DNA from: Tritonibacter multivorans
GTDB lineage: Bacteria; Pseudomonadota; Alphaproteobacteria; Rhodobacterales; Rhodobacteraceae
Length of the DNA: 64,000 nt
NCBI RefSeq assembly: GCF_001458415.1
Contig: NZ_CYSD01000033.1
Span: forward strand, 62,001-126,000
Reading direction: 5' to 3'
Shown here piece after piece: positions 37,129 through 44,946 of this stretch (position 1 is the stretch's first letter; each line of letters opens with the position of its first letter). The translations under genes and the position numbers were made by a program. The notes under the pieces are model-generated. The model was given only the letters and a program-made list of their open reading frames with translations. It had not been told where the DNA came from and made no database searches.

Positions 37129-37547
37129 TCCTTGGTATTGGCAGCGATCTGGCAAATATCGAACGGATTGCTGGCACGCTTGACCGGTTCGGCGCGCGGT
37201 TCAAGAACCGGGTGTTTACGGACACGGAACAGGCCAAGGCTGAACGCCGCAAGGATGTGGCGGGCACCTATGCCAAACGCTGGGCCGCGAAAGAGGCCTG
37301 TTCCAAGGCGCTTGGCACGGGGCTGGCAATGGGTATTTCCTGGAAGGACATGGCCGTCACAAACCTGACGACCGGGCAGCCGGTTATGCAGGTCACGGGC
37401 TGGGCGCGGGAACGGCTGGACGACATGACCCCCGAAGGCCACGAAGCCATTATTCATGTGACACTGACCGATGACCACCCCTGGGCGCAGGCCTTTGTGG
37501 TCATCGAAGCACGCCCCATCCCGCCCAGCTCCAACCCTAAACCTTGA
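37125..37547 (+). CDS. acpS: Holo-[acyl-carrier-protein] synthase
   Basis: Attaches 4'-phosphopantetheine from CoA to a serine of acyl carrier protein. The 140 residues show [14 protein letters not shown] with the metal Asp, [12 protein letters not shown], and [18 protein letters not shown] with the catalytic Glu/Lys. It overlaps the preceding gene (ATGA) and is 59 bases ahead of lepB, in the alphaproteobacterial order acpS-lepB-rnc-era. Confidence 0.96.
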   Translation: MILGIGSDLANIERIAGTLDRFGARFKNRVFTDTEQAKAERRKDVAGTYAKRWAAKEACSKALGTGLAMGISWKDMAVTNLTTGQPVMQVTGWARERLDDMTPEGHEAIIHVTLTDDHPWAQAFVVIEARPIPPSSNPKP

Positions 37548-37606
37548 CTTGAAGCACCGAGGCCCGCATGTAGCCTCAGACGTTATTTTATTGACCGGAG
37601 AGCCGG

Positions 37607-38443
37607 ATGGCCACCAAGACCACCGCAGGAAATTCATTTGTCGAAACCATCAAGACCATTGTCTATGCGCTGCTGATTGCCGGGGTGTTCCGCACCCTGT
37701 TCTTCCAGCCCTTCTGGATCCCGTCGGGGTCGATGAAGCAGACACTGCTGATCGGTGATTTCCTCTTCGTCAATAAGATGGCCTATGGCTATTCCTATGC
37801 GTCCTGCCCGACCATCCGCATCCCGCGTCTGGGTGTGAACATCGATGCAAAAACCATCTGTGGCTTCATCGATGGGGACAACACCCGTGTTCTTGGCGGC
37901 GAGCCAGAGCGGGGTGATGTTGTTGTGTTCCGTCATCCGGTGACCGGCATCGACTTTATCAAACGTCTTGTCGGCATGCCGGGCGACAAGGTGCAGGTGA
38001 AGGGCGGCGTGCTTCACATCAATGGCAAGGCAGTTCAGCTGACCGCAGACGGCACCTTTGACGAAGTCAAAGAGCCGCAAGGGCCGATCGGAAACTATCC
38101 GCGCTGCATCAATGGCCCCGTGGGCGAAGGCGGCCTCTGTCAGAAGGAACGTCAGATCGAAACCCTGCCGGGTGGCAGCAGCCATGCGATCCTGAACATC
38201 CGCAACCAATCGACAGATCACACCGGTATCTACCATGTGCCCGAAGGGCATTATTTCTTCATGGGCGATAACCGCGACAACTCCACCGACAGCCGTGTGG
38301 ACCAGTCGCTGAACGGTGTGGGCTATGTGCCGTATGAAAACCTAATCGGTCGCGCGGACCGGATCATGTTCTCGGCGGCGGGCCGGTCCATGCTGTTCTT
38401 CTGGGACTGGCGCAGCGATCGGTACTTCAAGGCGATTGAATGA
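37607..38443 (+). CDS. lepB: Signal peptidase I
   Basis: Cuts signal peptides from exported proteins on the periplasmic side of the inner membrane. The 278 residues have an N-terminal anchor (TIKTIVYALLIAGVFRTLFF), the nucleophile Ser in WIPSGSMKQTLLIGDF, the general-base Lys in FIKRLVGMPGDKV, and MGDNRDNSTDSR. A six-Cys insert (YASCPTIRIP, KTICGF, YPRCIN, LCQKE) is unusual and could hold disulfides. Its stop overlaps the lepB-like gene by four bases (ATGA). Confidence 0.96.
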   Translation: MATKTTAGNSFVETIKTIVYALLIAGVFRTLFFQPFWIPSGSMKQTLLIGDFLFVNKMAYGYSYASCPTIRIPRLGVNIDAKTICGFIDGDNTRVLGGEPERGDVVVFRHPVTGIDFIKRLVGMPGDKVQVKGGVLHINGKAVQLTADGTFDEVKEPQGPIGNYPRCINGPVGEGGLCQKERQIETLPGGSSHAILNIRNQSTDHTGIYHVPEGHYFFMGDNRDNSTDSRVDQSLNGVGYVPYENLIGRADRIMFSAAGRSMLFFWDWRSDRYFKAIE

Positions 38444-39450
38444 CACTTGCGACGTTTCTGTCCGCCGCGTTTCATTGGCGCGGCCGGACGGGGCGCGTGG
38501 GGTTCGCTGCGGCATTCGTTCTGTGTGCCGCGGTTTTTGTCATTTGGGCGAACCAACCAAAGCTGAGCTGGGACCGAGTCTGGGGGGCGCCGGTTCTGGC
38601 GCTGACCGTCCTGCTGCTGTTTGGCCATGCCCGCCGCCGTTTGAATGACCTGGGGTGGTCTGGGCATTGGATGTGGCTGATGGCGGTGCCGCTGCTGCAT
38701 CTGGGCCTGTCGCTTGTGCTTGCGCTGCGCCGCTCTGCCAAAGAAGATCAGATCCTGCATGTGGGGCTCTGGGGCAAACGCCTTGTCTATGTGTTTGCCA
38801 TGCTCGTCGCCTCGCGCGGGCTTTGGGAACCCTATTGGATCCCGTCGGGTGCGATGAAGCCCGCGCTTCTGGTAGGGGATTATGTGCCCGTGACGCCGGT
38901 CTGGGCCACGCCACAGCGCGGCGATGTGCTGGTCTATCGGCATCCGGCGCAAGAGGTGGACTTTGTCGGCCGCCTGATTGGTTTGCCGGGCGATGAGCTG
39001 CAAATCAAAGCCGGTGTGCTGCATCTGAACGGCGTGTCTGTGATCCTGCGCGATGCTGGTGTCTTTGCAGAGCTGATGGAGCCACAGGGCCCGCAGGCCC
39101 GGTTCCCGCGCTGTGTGAACGGCGCCGTGGGGATTGGCGCGATCTGCGAAAAGACCCGTCAGATCGAAACCCTGCCAAATGGGGCCAGCTATGCGGTGCT
39201 GGATATTCGCAGGCAAACGTTGGACCAGACCGGGATCTATCAGGTGCCAGAGGAGCATTATTTCTTTCTGGGCGACAACCGCGACAATTCCATGGACAGC
39301 CGGATGGCGGTTTCCGTCGGTGGCGTTGGGTTTGTCCCCATTGAAAATGTGGTTGGGCGGGCCGATCGGGTGCTGTTTTCTGCCGCGGGGCGGTCGCTGG
39401 CGCATGTCTGGACCTGGCGCGGCGACAGGTTCTTCAAGGCAATCCACTAG
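38440..39450 (+). CDS. DUF805-signal peptidase I-like fusion lacking the Ser-Lys dyad
   Basis: A 336-residue protein. Residues 1-100 form a DUF805-like membrane region (FHWRGRTGRVGFAAAF, then ARRRLNDLGWSGHWMWL); the rest aligns end to end with the LepB encoded just upstream. Box B reads WIPSGAMKPALLVGDY, so the nucleophile Ser is A138. Box D reads FVGRLIGLPGDEL, so the Lys base is G177. The box E segment LGDNRDNSMDSR is kept. The fold is conserved but the classical protease site is absent. The two genes overlap by four bases. It may be a substrate-binding partner or regulator of LepB; this is inference. Confidence 0.88.
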   Translation: MTLATFLSAAFHWRGRTGRVGFAAAFVLCAAVFVIWANQPKLSWDRVWGAPVLALTVLLLFGHARRRLNDLGWSGHWMWLMAVPLLHLGLSLVLALRRSAKEDQILHVGLWGKRLVYVFAMLVASRGLWEPYWIPSGAMKPALLVGDYVPVTPVWATPQRGDVLVYRHPAQEVDFVGRLIGLPGDELQIKAGVLHLNGVSVILRDAGVFAELMEPQGPQARFPRCVNGAVGIGAICEKTRQIETLPNGASYAVLDIRRQTLDQTGIYQVPEEHYFFLGDNRDNSMDSRMAVSVGGVGFVPIENVVGRADRVLFSAAGRSLAHVWTWRGDRFFKAIH

Positions 39451-39576
39451 GGTCACAGCTGTCGTGCCGCTGATGTGCTTGTCTCGCGCGGGCGGGGGCG
39501 GTATTTGCTGTGCAACCTGTCGGGCGGGCTGAGCCGCCCAGATGAAGCGGCCCGGCGAAGAGGGCAAGGAGATCAC

Positions 39577-40263
39577 GTGAAACTATCCAAGGACATGCGC
39601 GCGTTCCAAGGGCGCCTGGGTCATGAATTCACCACGCCCGAGCTGCTGATCCGCGCGTTGACGCACCCGTCGGTGTCGACCGCCAACCGCGAAGACAACC
39701 AGCGGCTGGAGTTTCTGGGCGACCGTGTTCTGGGGCTGGTGATGGCCACCGCCCTGTTGGATCACGACCGCAAAGCCACCGAGGGCCAGCTGGCGCCGCG
39801 GTTCAATGCGCTGGTGCGCAAAGAGGCCTGCGCCGATGTGGCGCGTGAAATCGACCTTGGGGCCGTGTTGAAACTGGGCCGGTCCGAAATGATGACCGGT
39901 GGACGCCGCAAACAGGCGCTGTTGGGCGACGCAATGGAAGCCGTGATTGCCGCTGTCTACAAAGATGCGGGATTTGAGGCCGCACAGACCGTGATCCTGC
40001 GTCTGTGGGGGAACCGGATCGGTGCCGTTGAAGACGACGCGCGCGATCCCAAAACCGCGCTGCAGGAATATGTGCAGGCCCGCCGTCAGCCGCCGCCCGC
40101 CTATGTGCTGGTGGAACGCTCTGGCCCCGACCACGAACCGGTTTTCACCATCGCCGCCCAGCTGCAAGATGGCACCGAAGAACGTGCCACCGCTGGCTCT
40201 AAACGTCTGGCCGAACAGGCCGCTGCCAAGGCGCTGCTGGCGAGACTGGAAAACGACACCTAA
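39577..40263 (+). CDS. rnc: Ribonuclease III
   Basis: Cuts double-stranded RNA in rRNA and mRNA processing. The 228 residues contain the signature [20 protein letters not shown], the second acidic pair in [14 protein letters not shown], and a C-terminal dsRNA-binding domain ending [23 protein letters not shown] at 39577 after AAGGAG is chosen; the open frame starts at 39475, but that extension looks unlike the family. It is the normal partner of era, though here a reverse-strand gene lies between them. Confidence 0.96.
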   Translation: MKLSKDMRAFQGRLGHEFTTPELLIRALTHPSVSTANREDNQRLEFLGDRVLGLVMATALLDHDRKATEGQLAPRFNALVRKEACADVAREIDLGAVLKLGRSEMMTGGRRKQALLGDAMEAVIAAVYKDAGFEAAQTVILRLWGNRIGAVEDDARDPKTALQEYVQARRQPPPAYVLVERSGPDHEPVFTIAAQLQDGTEERATAGSKRLAEQAAAKALLARLENDT

Positions 40264-40269
40264 AGGCGC

Positions 40270-41652
40270 TTAGGTCACTCGGATGTATCCGGCGAGGCCG
40301 GTTTTCTGATGTTCGATCACATGGCAGTGGAAGGCCCAGTCGCCGGGGTTATCTGCCACCAGCGCAATGTCGATCACCTCGTCTTTCAAGAGCAGCGCCG
40401 TATCTGTCAGCAAGGGCGGCAGGGCGCGCCGGTTTGACCGGATTGGCACAAACACCAGCCCATGCAGGTGGATGGGGTGCAGGTTCGGGCTCTCATTGCG
40501 CAGCCGCAGGACATAGGATTTGCCGCGTTTCAGCACCGCCAGCGGTCCCGTGCCCGTCGCGGCATCTCCGGCCCAAGGGGTGCGGTTGATCGACCAGAAA
40601 CTATACCCCAGCGACCCACATAGCCCATCGTTGGGCGCTCCGCCTTCGGGTGTCCAGCCAAAGACGAACTCCAGCATGTCGGCCCGGTCCAGATCGGGCA
40701 GGGCGACAGGGTTTTCAGGAAGCGGTGGAAGGTCGCGTAGGTCGCGCGCCAAGGACGCTCCAATACTTCGCAGCTGCGCCATGATCCGCGTTTTGCGCCC
40801 CGGAAGTTCGGCGATGACCGAAACATCCTGGCCTTCGCCTTCGGGCATGCGCAGGGCAAAGTCGACCCGCTGTCCGGGGCCAAGGTACAGTGGCGCGTCA
40901 GCAGAGGGGAGGGCAAGCAATTGCCGCACCGGGTGCCCGTCCCATGCAATGATGCGCGCCTGCGCCGCTCCCAGATGCAGCCGATAGATTCGCGTGGTGT
41001 CGGTATTGGCAATCCGCAACCGCACCAATGATCCCGCCGTATGGTCATAAACGGGGTCCTGATCCCAGTTGGTTGTCAGCACATTGCCATGAGTGCCCCC
41101 GCGCGCTGCGCCGCGTGCGGTGTAATAGGGCAGGAAACTGCCATCATCCGCCAGCCGGAAGTCGCGCAGGTTCAGGGTCTCTTCGCTGTCAAAGCCTGTG
41201 TCGCTGTCTTCTTCGATCACCATCATGCCGGTCAGCCCATGCGCCATCTGCGCCATTGTCATGCAATGGGGGTGATACCAGTAGGTGCCTGCGTCCGGCG
41301 GCGTGAAGTCATAGGTGAACGTTTCTCCCGGCGCGATTGGCATCTGCGTCAGATAGGGAACGCCATCCATCGCATTGGGGATTCGCAAGCCATGCCAGTG
41401 CATTGCGGTGTAATCGGGCGTCTGATTGGTGACCGCAAGGCGCATGGGCTTGCCCACACGGCCCCGCAGGACGGGGGGCGGTGCATCCGGGCTGAGGCTC
41501 ACCAGACCTTGCGTGATGCTGTCTCTGAACCGATAGGCCGCTTTTTGGATCACCAGCTCCTGTGTGGCAGGCCCCTGCGCCAGAAGACGACCTGCCGCCG
41601 CAAGGCCAAGTGCCGCAGCGCCCGAGGACAAAAGGAAATCGCGACGCTTCAT
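40270..41652 (-). CDS. Multicopper oxidase (CumA/laccase-like)
   Basis: A 460-residue periplasmic cupredoxin-type oxidase with a twin-arginine signal (MKRRDFLLSSGAAALGLAA). Copper ligands are seen in AMHWHGLRIPNAMDGVPYLT, GTYWYHPHC, NLHPIHLHGLVFVPI and AFHCHVIEHQKTGLAGYI. The residue at the type 1 axial position is Leu (after HCH-x3-H-x4), not Met, which in laccases goes with a higher redox potential. It probably oxidises Cu(I), Mn(II) or phenolics. It lies in reverse between rnc and era, with its stop only six bases after that of rnc. Confidence 0.9.
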   Translation of the reverse strand: MKRRDFLLSSGAAALGLAAAGRLLAQGPATQELVIQKAAYRFRDSITQGLVSLSPDAPPPVLRGRVGKPMRLAVTNQTPDYTAMHWHGLRIPNAMDGVPYLTQMPIAPGETFTYDFTPPDAGTYWYHPHCMTMAQMAHGLTGMMVIEEDSDTGFDSEETLNLRDFRLADDGSFLPYYTARGAARGGTHGNVLTTNWDQDPVYDHTAGSLVRLRIANTDTTRIYRLHLGAAQARIIAWDGHPVRQLLALPSADAPLYLGPGQRVDFALRMPEGEGQDVSVIAELPGRKTRIMAQLRSIGASLARDLRDLPPLPENPVALPDLDRADMLEFVFGWTPEGGAPNDGLCGSLGYSFWSINRTPWAGDAATGTGPLAVLKRGKSYVLRLRNESPNLHPIHLHGLVFVPIRSNRRALPPLLTDTALLLKDEVIDIALVADNPGDWAFHCHVIEHQKTGLAGYIRVT

Positions 41653-41861
41653 GGTGGCTCTTTCAATGCATGTTTGGAGAAAGGCTGGCGCGCCCTTCTG
41701 CGGGCTGGCTGTGGTTTCTATTGTCTCATATCGCGCAGTGGGCGACTATGGTGCAAGCGGTCGCAGCTGAAACGCATAGCGGCAATGCCGTTTGAATTGC
41801 CCTCTGGCCGGGCCTTGCAAACTCCTGTATGCCCGGCACCGCTTTTGACAGGATGGATACC

Positions 41862-42770
41862 ATGACCACACGCGCGGGCTTTGTTGCCCTGATCGGCGAA
41901 CCGAACGCCGGGAAATCCACGCTCCTGAACCGTATGGTGGGGGCAAAAGTTTCGATTGTAACGCATAAGGTGCAAACCACCCGGGCCCGCATTCGCGGTG
42001 TCGCCATGGAGGGCGAGTCGCAAATCGTCTTCGTGGACACGCCGGGCCTCTTTAAACCCCGCCGTCATCTGGACCGCGCCATGGTGGCTGCCGCCTGGGG
42101 CGGGGCTGCGGATGCGGATGTCATCGTCCTGCTGGTCGAGGCCCACCGTGGCATCACCGAGGGCGTAGAGGCCATCCTTGAAGGGCTGGAAGAGGTCGCC
42201 ACCGGCCGCCGCGTCGCCCTGGCAATCAACAAGATCGACAAGGTGCAGGCCGAAGACCTGCTGGCGCTGACCAAAGACCTGAACGATCGCTACGCCTTTG
42301 CGGACACCTTCATGATCTCGGCGGAACGCGGCCACGGCGTCGACGATCTGCGCACGTGGCTGGCAGGTGAACTGCCCGAAAGCCCCTGGCTCTACCCCGA
42401 AGATCAGATTGCGGATCTGCCCCTGCGCATGATCGCAGCCGAAATGACCCGCGAAAAACTGACCCTGCGCCTGCATCAGGAACTGCCCTATCAGCTGACG
42501 GTCGAAACCGAAAAATGGGAAGAACGCAAAGACGGCTCTGCCCGCATCGATCAGATCATCTATGTGGTCCGCGACGGCCACAAAGGCATCGTTCTGGGCA
42601 AACGCGGTGAGACCATCAAAGCGGTCAGCCAAGCCGCCCGCGCAGAACTGGAAGAGTTCATGGGCCGCAAGATGCACCTGTTCCTGCAGGTCAAAGTGCG
42701 CCCGAACTGGCTCGAAGAAGCAGAGCGTTACTCGGAAATGGGTCTCGATTTCAAAGACGGTCAGCAATAA
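41862..42770 (+). CDS. era: GTPase Era
   Basis: A small GTPase that binds the 3' end of 16S rRNA in 30S assembly. The 302 residues carry GEPNAGKST (G1), VDTPGLFKP (G3) and INKID (G4), and a KH domain with IVLGKRGETIKAVSQAAR near residue 240. Three in-frame ATGs exist (41829, 41853, 41862); the last is preferred because ACAGGAT lies at a good distance upstream. It starts a new transcript here, since the multicopper oxidase gene lies between it and rnc. Confidence 0.96.
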   Translation: MTTRAGFVALIGEPNAGKSTLLNRMVGAKVSIVTHKVQTTRARIRGVAMEGESQIVFVDTPGLFKPRRHLDRAMVAAAWGGAADADVIVLLVEAHRGITEGVEAILEGLEEVATGRRVALAINKIDKVQAEDLLALTKDLNDRYAFADTFMISAERGHGVDDLRTWLAGELPESPWLYPEDQIADLPLRMIAAEMTREKLTLRLHQELPYQLTVETEKWEERKDGSARIDQIIYVVRDGHKGIVLGKRGETIKAVSQAARAELEEFMGRKMHLFLQVKVRPNWLEEAERYSEMGLDFKDGQQ

Positions 42771-42792
42771 ACACTCTGGCCCCGGCTTTCAT

Positions 42793-42818
42793 CTTTTTCC
42801 AAATATCCCCGCCGGAGG
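42793..42818. repeat. Dispersed intergenic repeat, diverged copy
   Basis: CTTTTTCCAAATATCCCCGCCGGAGG lies between era and the DUF1491 gene. It resembles the CTTCTTTTGGCC-AAAATACTCCGG elements at 21700 and 52494 in order and base pattern. Confidence 0.35.
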
Positions 42819-42860
42819 CTCCCCAAACGGGCCTCTGGCGCACCCGTTCGGAGACACGCC

Positions 42861-43190
42861 ATGACCCGCCTCACAGCTCGTTTCTGGGTCGACGCTTATC
42901 TGGCACGGCTCCGGTTTCAGGACATCCCCGCCTTTGTTGTGGCCCATGGCGATGACACGGCCGGGGCCGTTCTGGTCAAACTCAATACTCTCGACGGTCA
43001 GGCCATGGCCTTTCAGCGGTCGTTCGATCTGATGACAGGCGACCGCAAATGGATGGAGCTGTCGTCGGGTGCCGAGGCCGACGTGGATGCCTCCATCACC
43101 AAACAGCGCAGTTTTGACAGCGACCTCTGGGTGCTCGAGGTCGAAGACCGCGCGGGCCGTCATCTGCTGGATGAACCGGGGCTGGAGTAG
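42861..43190 (+). CDS. DUF1491 family protein
   Basis: A 109-residue soluble protein, beginning TRLTARFWVDAYLARLRFQD and including FQRSFDLMTGDRKWMEL and SFDSDLWVLEVEDRAGRHLL. These features match DUF1491, a small alphaproteobacterial family without known function that often sits in this era-recO region. It is 90 bases after era, with a repeat between. Confidence 0.85.
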   Translation: MTRLTARFWVDAYLARLRFQDIPAFVVAHGDDTAGAVLVKLNTLDGQAMAFQRSFDLMTGDRKWMELSSGAEADVDASITKQRSFDSDLWVLEVEDRAGRHLLDEPGLE

Positions 43191-43196
43191 CCCAAT

Positions 43197-43607
43197 TCAG
43201 GTGGCGCGGTCTTGGCTCATGCAAGGTGAATGCACCCAGAAGGCCACGATTTCCTCGTCCCAGAATTGAATATCGAAATGGCTCCGGCAGCCGGTTTGTG
43301 TGCTCAGCTGACCTTTCATGATGATGCCTTCGCTGGTGGACGCTTTGATATTCAGAAACCGTTCAACGGTAAACGCGGCCATATTCTCAAAATCGGTGCG
43401 GAGCTTAAGCAGCGGGTATTCCGCCTTTAGTGCTGGGGCAAAAAGATCATGGGCGTCTTCGAATTTCTGTTCGGCGACCAGAGCAAAGAAGTCCCGTGTA
43501 ATCTGTTTCTCTTGCCGACTGGAAAACAGGACCGTGCAGATGAAAATAATCACCAAAAGCGCGATGACGCCAAGCGCCTTGAGCACATAGCCAAAGAATT
43601 TCTTCAT
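43197..43607 (-). CDS. Membrane-anchored small protein of unknown function
   Basis: A 136-residue protein with an N-terminal anchor (FFGYVLKALGVIALLVIIFICTVLF split around residues 5-29) and a periplasmic part of about 105 residues starting SSRQEKQITRDFFALVAEQK. The helix-sheet order FFALVAEQKFEDAHDLFAP resembles NTF2-like/DUF4019-type folds. Two cysteines (in TGCRSHF and SPCMSQ) could pair. It is on the opposite strand between the DUF1491 gene and recO, with its stop six bases from the DUF1491 stop. Confidence 0.65.
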   Translation of the reverse strand: MKKFFGYVLKALGVIALLVIIFICTVLFSSRQEKQITRDFFALVAEQKFEDAHDLFAPALKAEYPLLKLRTDFENMAAFTVERFLNIKASTSEGIIMKGQLSTQTGCRSHFDIQFWDEEIVAFWVHSPCMSQDRAT

Positions 43608-43719
43608 GAATTACAGAGCCTAAATCAATCGTCCAATCCGCGGATAGTGGCATGTACGCATGGGCGCGTCCAGATGATGTTCCTCTTGCCGGGCGGACGA
43701 AATGATGGAAGGTACTGCC

Positions 43720-44445
43720 ATGGAATGGAGTGATCAGGGCATTTTGCTGACCGTGCGCCGCCACGGTGAAAGCGGTGCGATTATTGACGTCTTTACCGAA
43801 CAGCACGGCCGTCATGCGGGTGTCGTGCGCGGCGGTGCGGGGCGTCGCATGGCACCTGTTCTGCAGCCCGGTGCACAGCTGGACCTGACATGGCGGGCGC
43901 GGCTCGAAGATCATCTGGGCTCTTATCAGGCCGAACCCCTGCGCAGCCGCGCGGCGGTTGCCCTGAACTCTCGACTGGCGCTTGCGGGTCTGAATGCGGT
44001 GTGCGCATTGCTGAGTTTTGCCCTGCCGGAACGCGAAGCCCATCTGTCCCTTTACCGTCGCAGCGAACAGTTGCTGGACCTGCTTGGGCAAGACGACCTA
44101 TGGCCACTGGCCTATCTGCGCTGGGAAATGGCGCTTCTTGAGGAACTTGGGTTTGGCATTGATCTGTCGTCCTGTGCGGTCACAGGGGCGTCAGAGGGGT
44201 TGGCCTATGTTTCACCAAAATCCGGGCGTGCGGTGTCCCATGCTGGGGCTGGGGATTGGGTCGATCGGCTTTTGCCCCTGCCGCCGGTGATGCTGGGCCA
44301 AGGTGACGCAGACGACGCAGAAATTTTGCGCGCGCTGCGCACCACAGGCTACTTCCTCGAGGCGAAACTGGCACCGGCCTTGGGCAACAGACCTGTGCCT
44401 GAACAACGCGGCCGGTTTATGGACCTTATTGCGCGTCGCCTCTGA
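43720..44445 (+). CDS. recO: DNA repair protein RecO
   Basis: Loads RecA onto gapped DNA with RecF and RecR. The 241 residues start [21 protein letters not shown], the OB-fold domain typical of RecO, followed by a helical domain ([39 protein letters not shown]). The zinc-finger cysteines of some RecO proteins are not seen. The ATG at 43720 has GGAAGG upstream; 43702 is possible. It overlaps the lipoprotein gene tail to tail by 20 bases. Confidence 0.93.
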   Translation: MEWSDQGILLTVRRHGESGAIIDVFTEQHGRHAGVVRGGAGRRMAPVLQPGAQLDLTWRARLEDHLGSYQAEPLRSRAAVALNSRLALAGLNAVCALLSFALPEREAHLSLYRRSEQLLDLLGQDDLWPLAYLRWEMALLEELGFGIDLSSCAVTGASEGLAYVSPKSGRAVSHAGAGDWVDRLLPLPPVMLGQGDADDAEILRALRTTGYFLEAKLAPALGNRPVPEQRGRFMDLIARRL

Positions 44446-44887
44446 TTTCTTGGGTAAACACCATCTCTGTTCTGTCCTGAGCTCGCAGAATAAGAAACGG
44501 TCCGCTGACCTCGACTTCTGTTCGCGACTGCAAAAGCGCCATAGTGCTGGCATCGTCTCGGGACGCGACACAGCCAGACGGGCGCGACATCCGGGTTTGT
44601 TCCAACCTGAACCAAGGGTACGGCGCCGTGTTGCGCGCTGTCAGGGACAGGCACCGCGTGTTGGCCTGCACCTGCGTCGGCCCTGAAAATTGCAGGTTCA
44701 GCCGGGCGGGCAGAACGGTGTTCTCATTGGCGGTCTGGTTTGGGCCAAGGATCTGCTCCAGATCCCAAATCCCGGCCGCAGCCCCATAGGCCGCGACTGT
44801 TTCGGTCCGAAGACAGCCCTGCGTCAGCGTCGCGATCAGAACCAGGGCGAGGTAAGCCGCGCCCCTATTGAGGTATTTACACTGCAT
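44426..44887 (-). CDS. Putative lipoprotein (META/HslJ-like)
   Basis: A 153-residue protein with a type II signal ([13 protein letters not shown], lipobox LTQGC with the modified Cys about 25 residues in). The mature part has [13 protein letters not shown] and [19 protein letters not shown], a pattern similar to META/HslJ domains, and closes with [14 protein letters not shown]. Additional cysteines ([14 protein letters not shown]) could form a disulfide. The ATG at 44887 is preferred; the frame extends to 44962. It lies past the end of the chemoreceptor gene and overlaps recO by 20 bases at the 3' ends. Confidence 0.7.
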   Translation of the reverse strand: MQCKYLNRGAAYLALVLIATLTQGCLRTETVAAYGAAAGIWDLEQILGPNQTANENTVLPARLNLQFSGPTQVQANTRCLSLTARNTAPYPWFRLEQTRMSRPSGCVASRDDASTMALLQSRTEVEVSGPFLILRAQDRTEMVFTQEIRGDAQ

Positions 44888-44946
44888 GCCCCTATGGAGC
44901 GATATGCAGAAGCGCAGGTCAATCTTTGTGGTGCGTGTCGCGCGCT

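Noticed and set aside
43443-44445. Alternative longer start for recO or a frame on the minus strand
   Set aside because: The minus-strand frame is a shadow; the RecO N-terminus MEWSDQG fixes the start at 43720.
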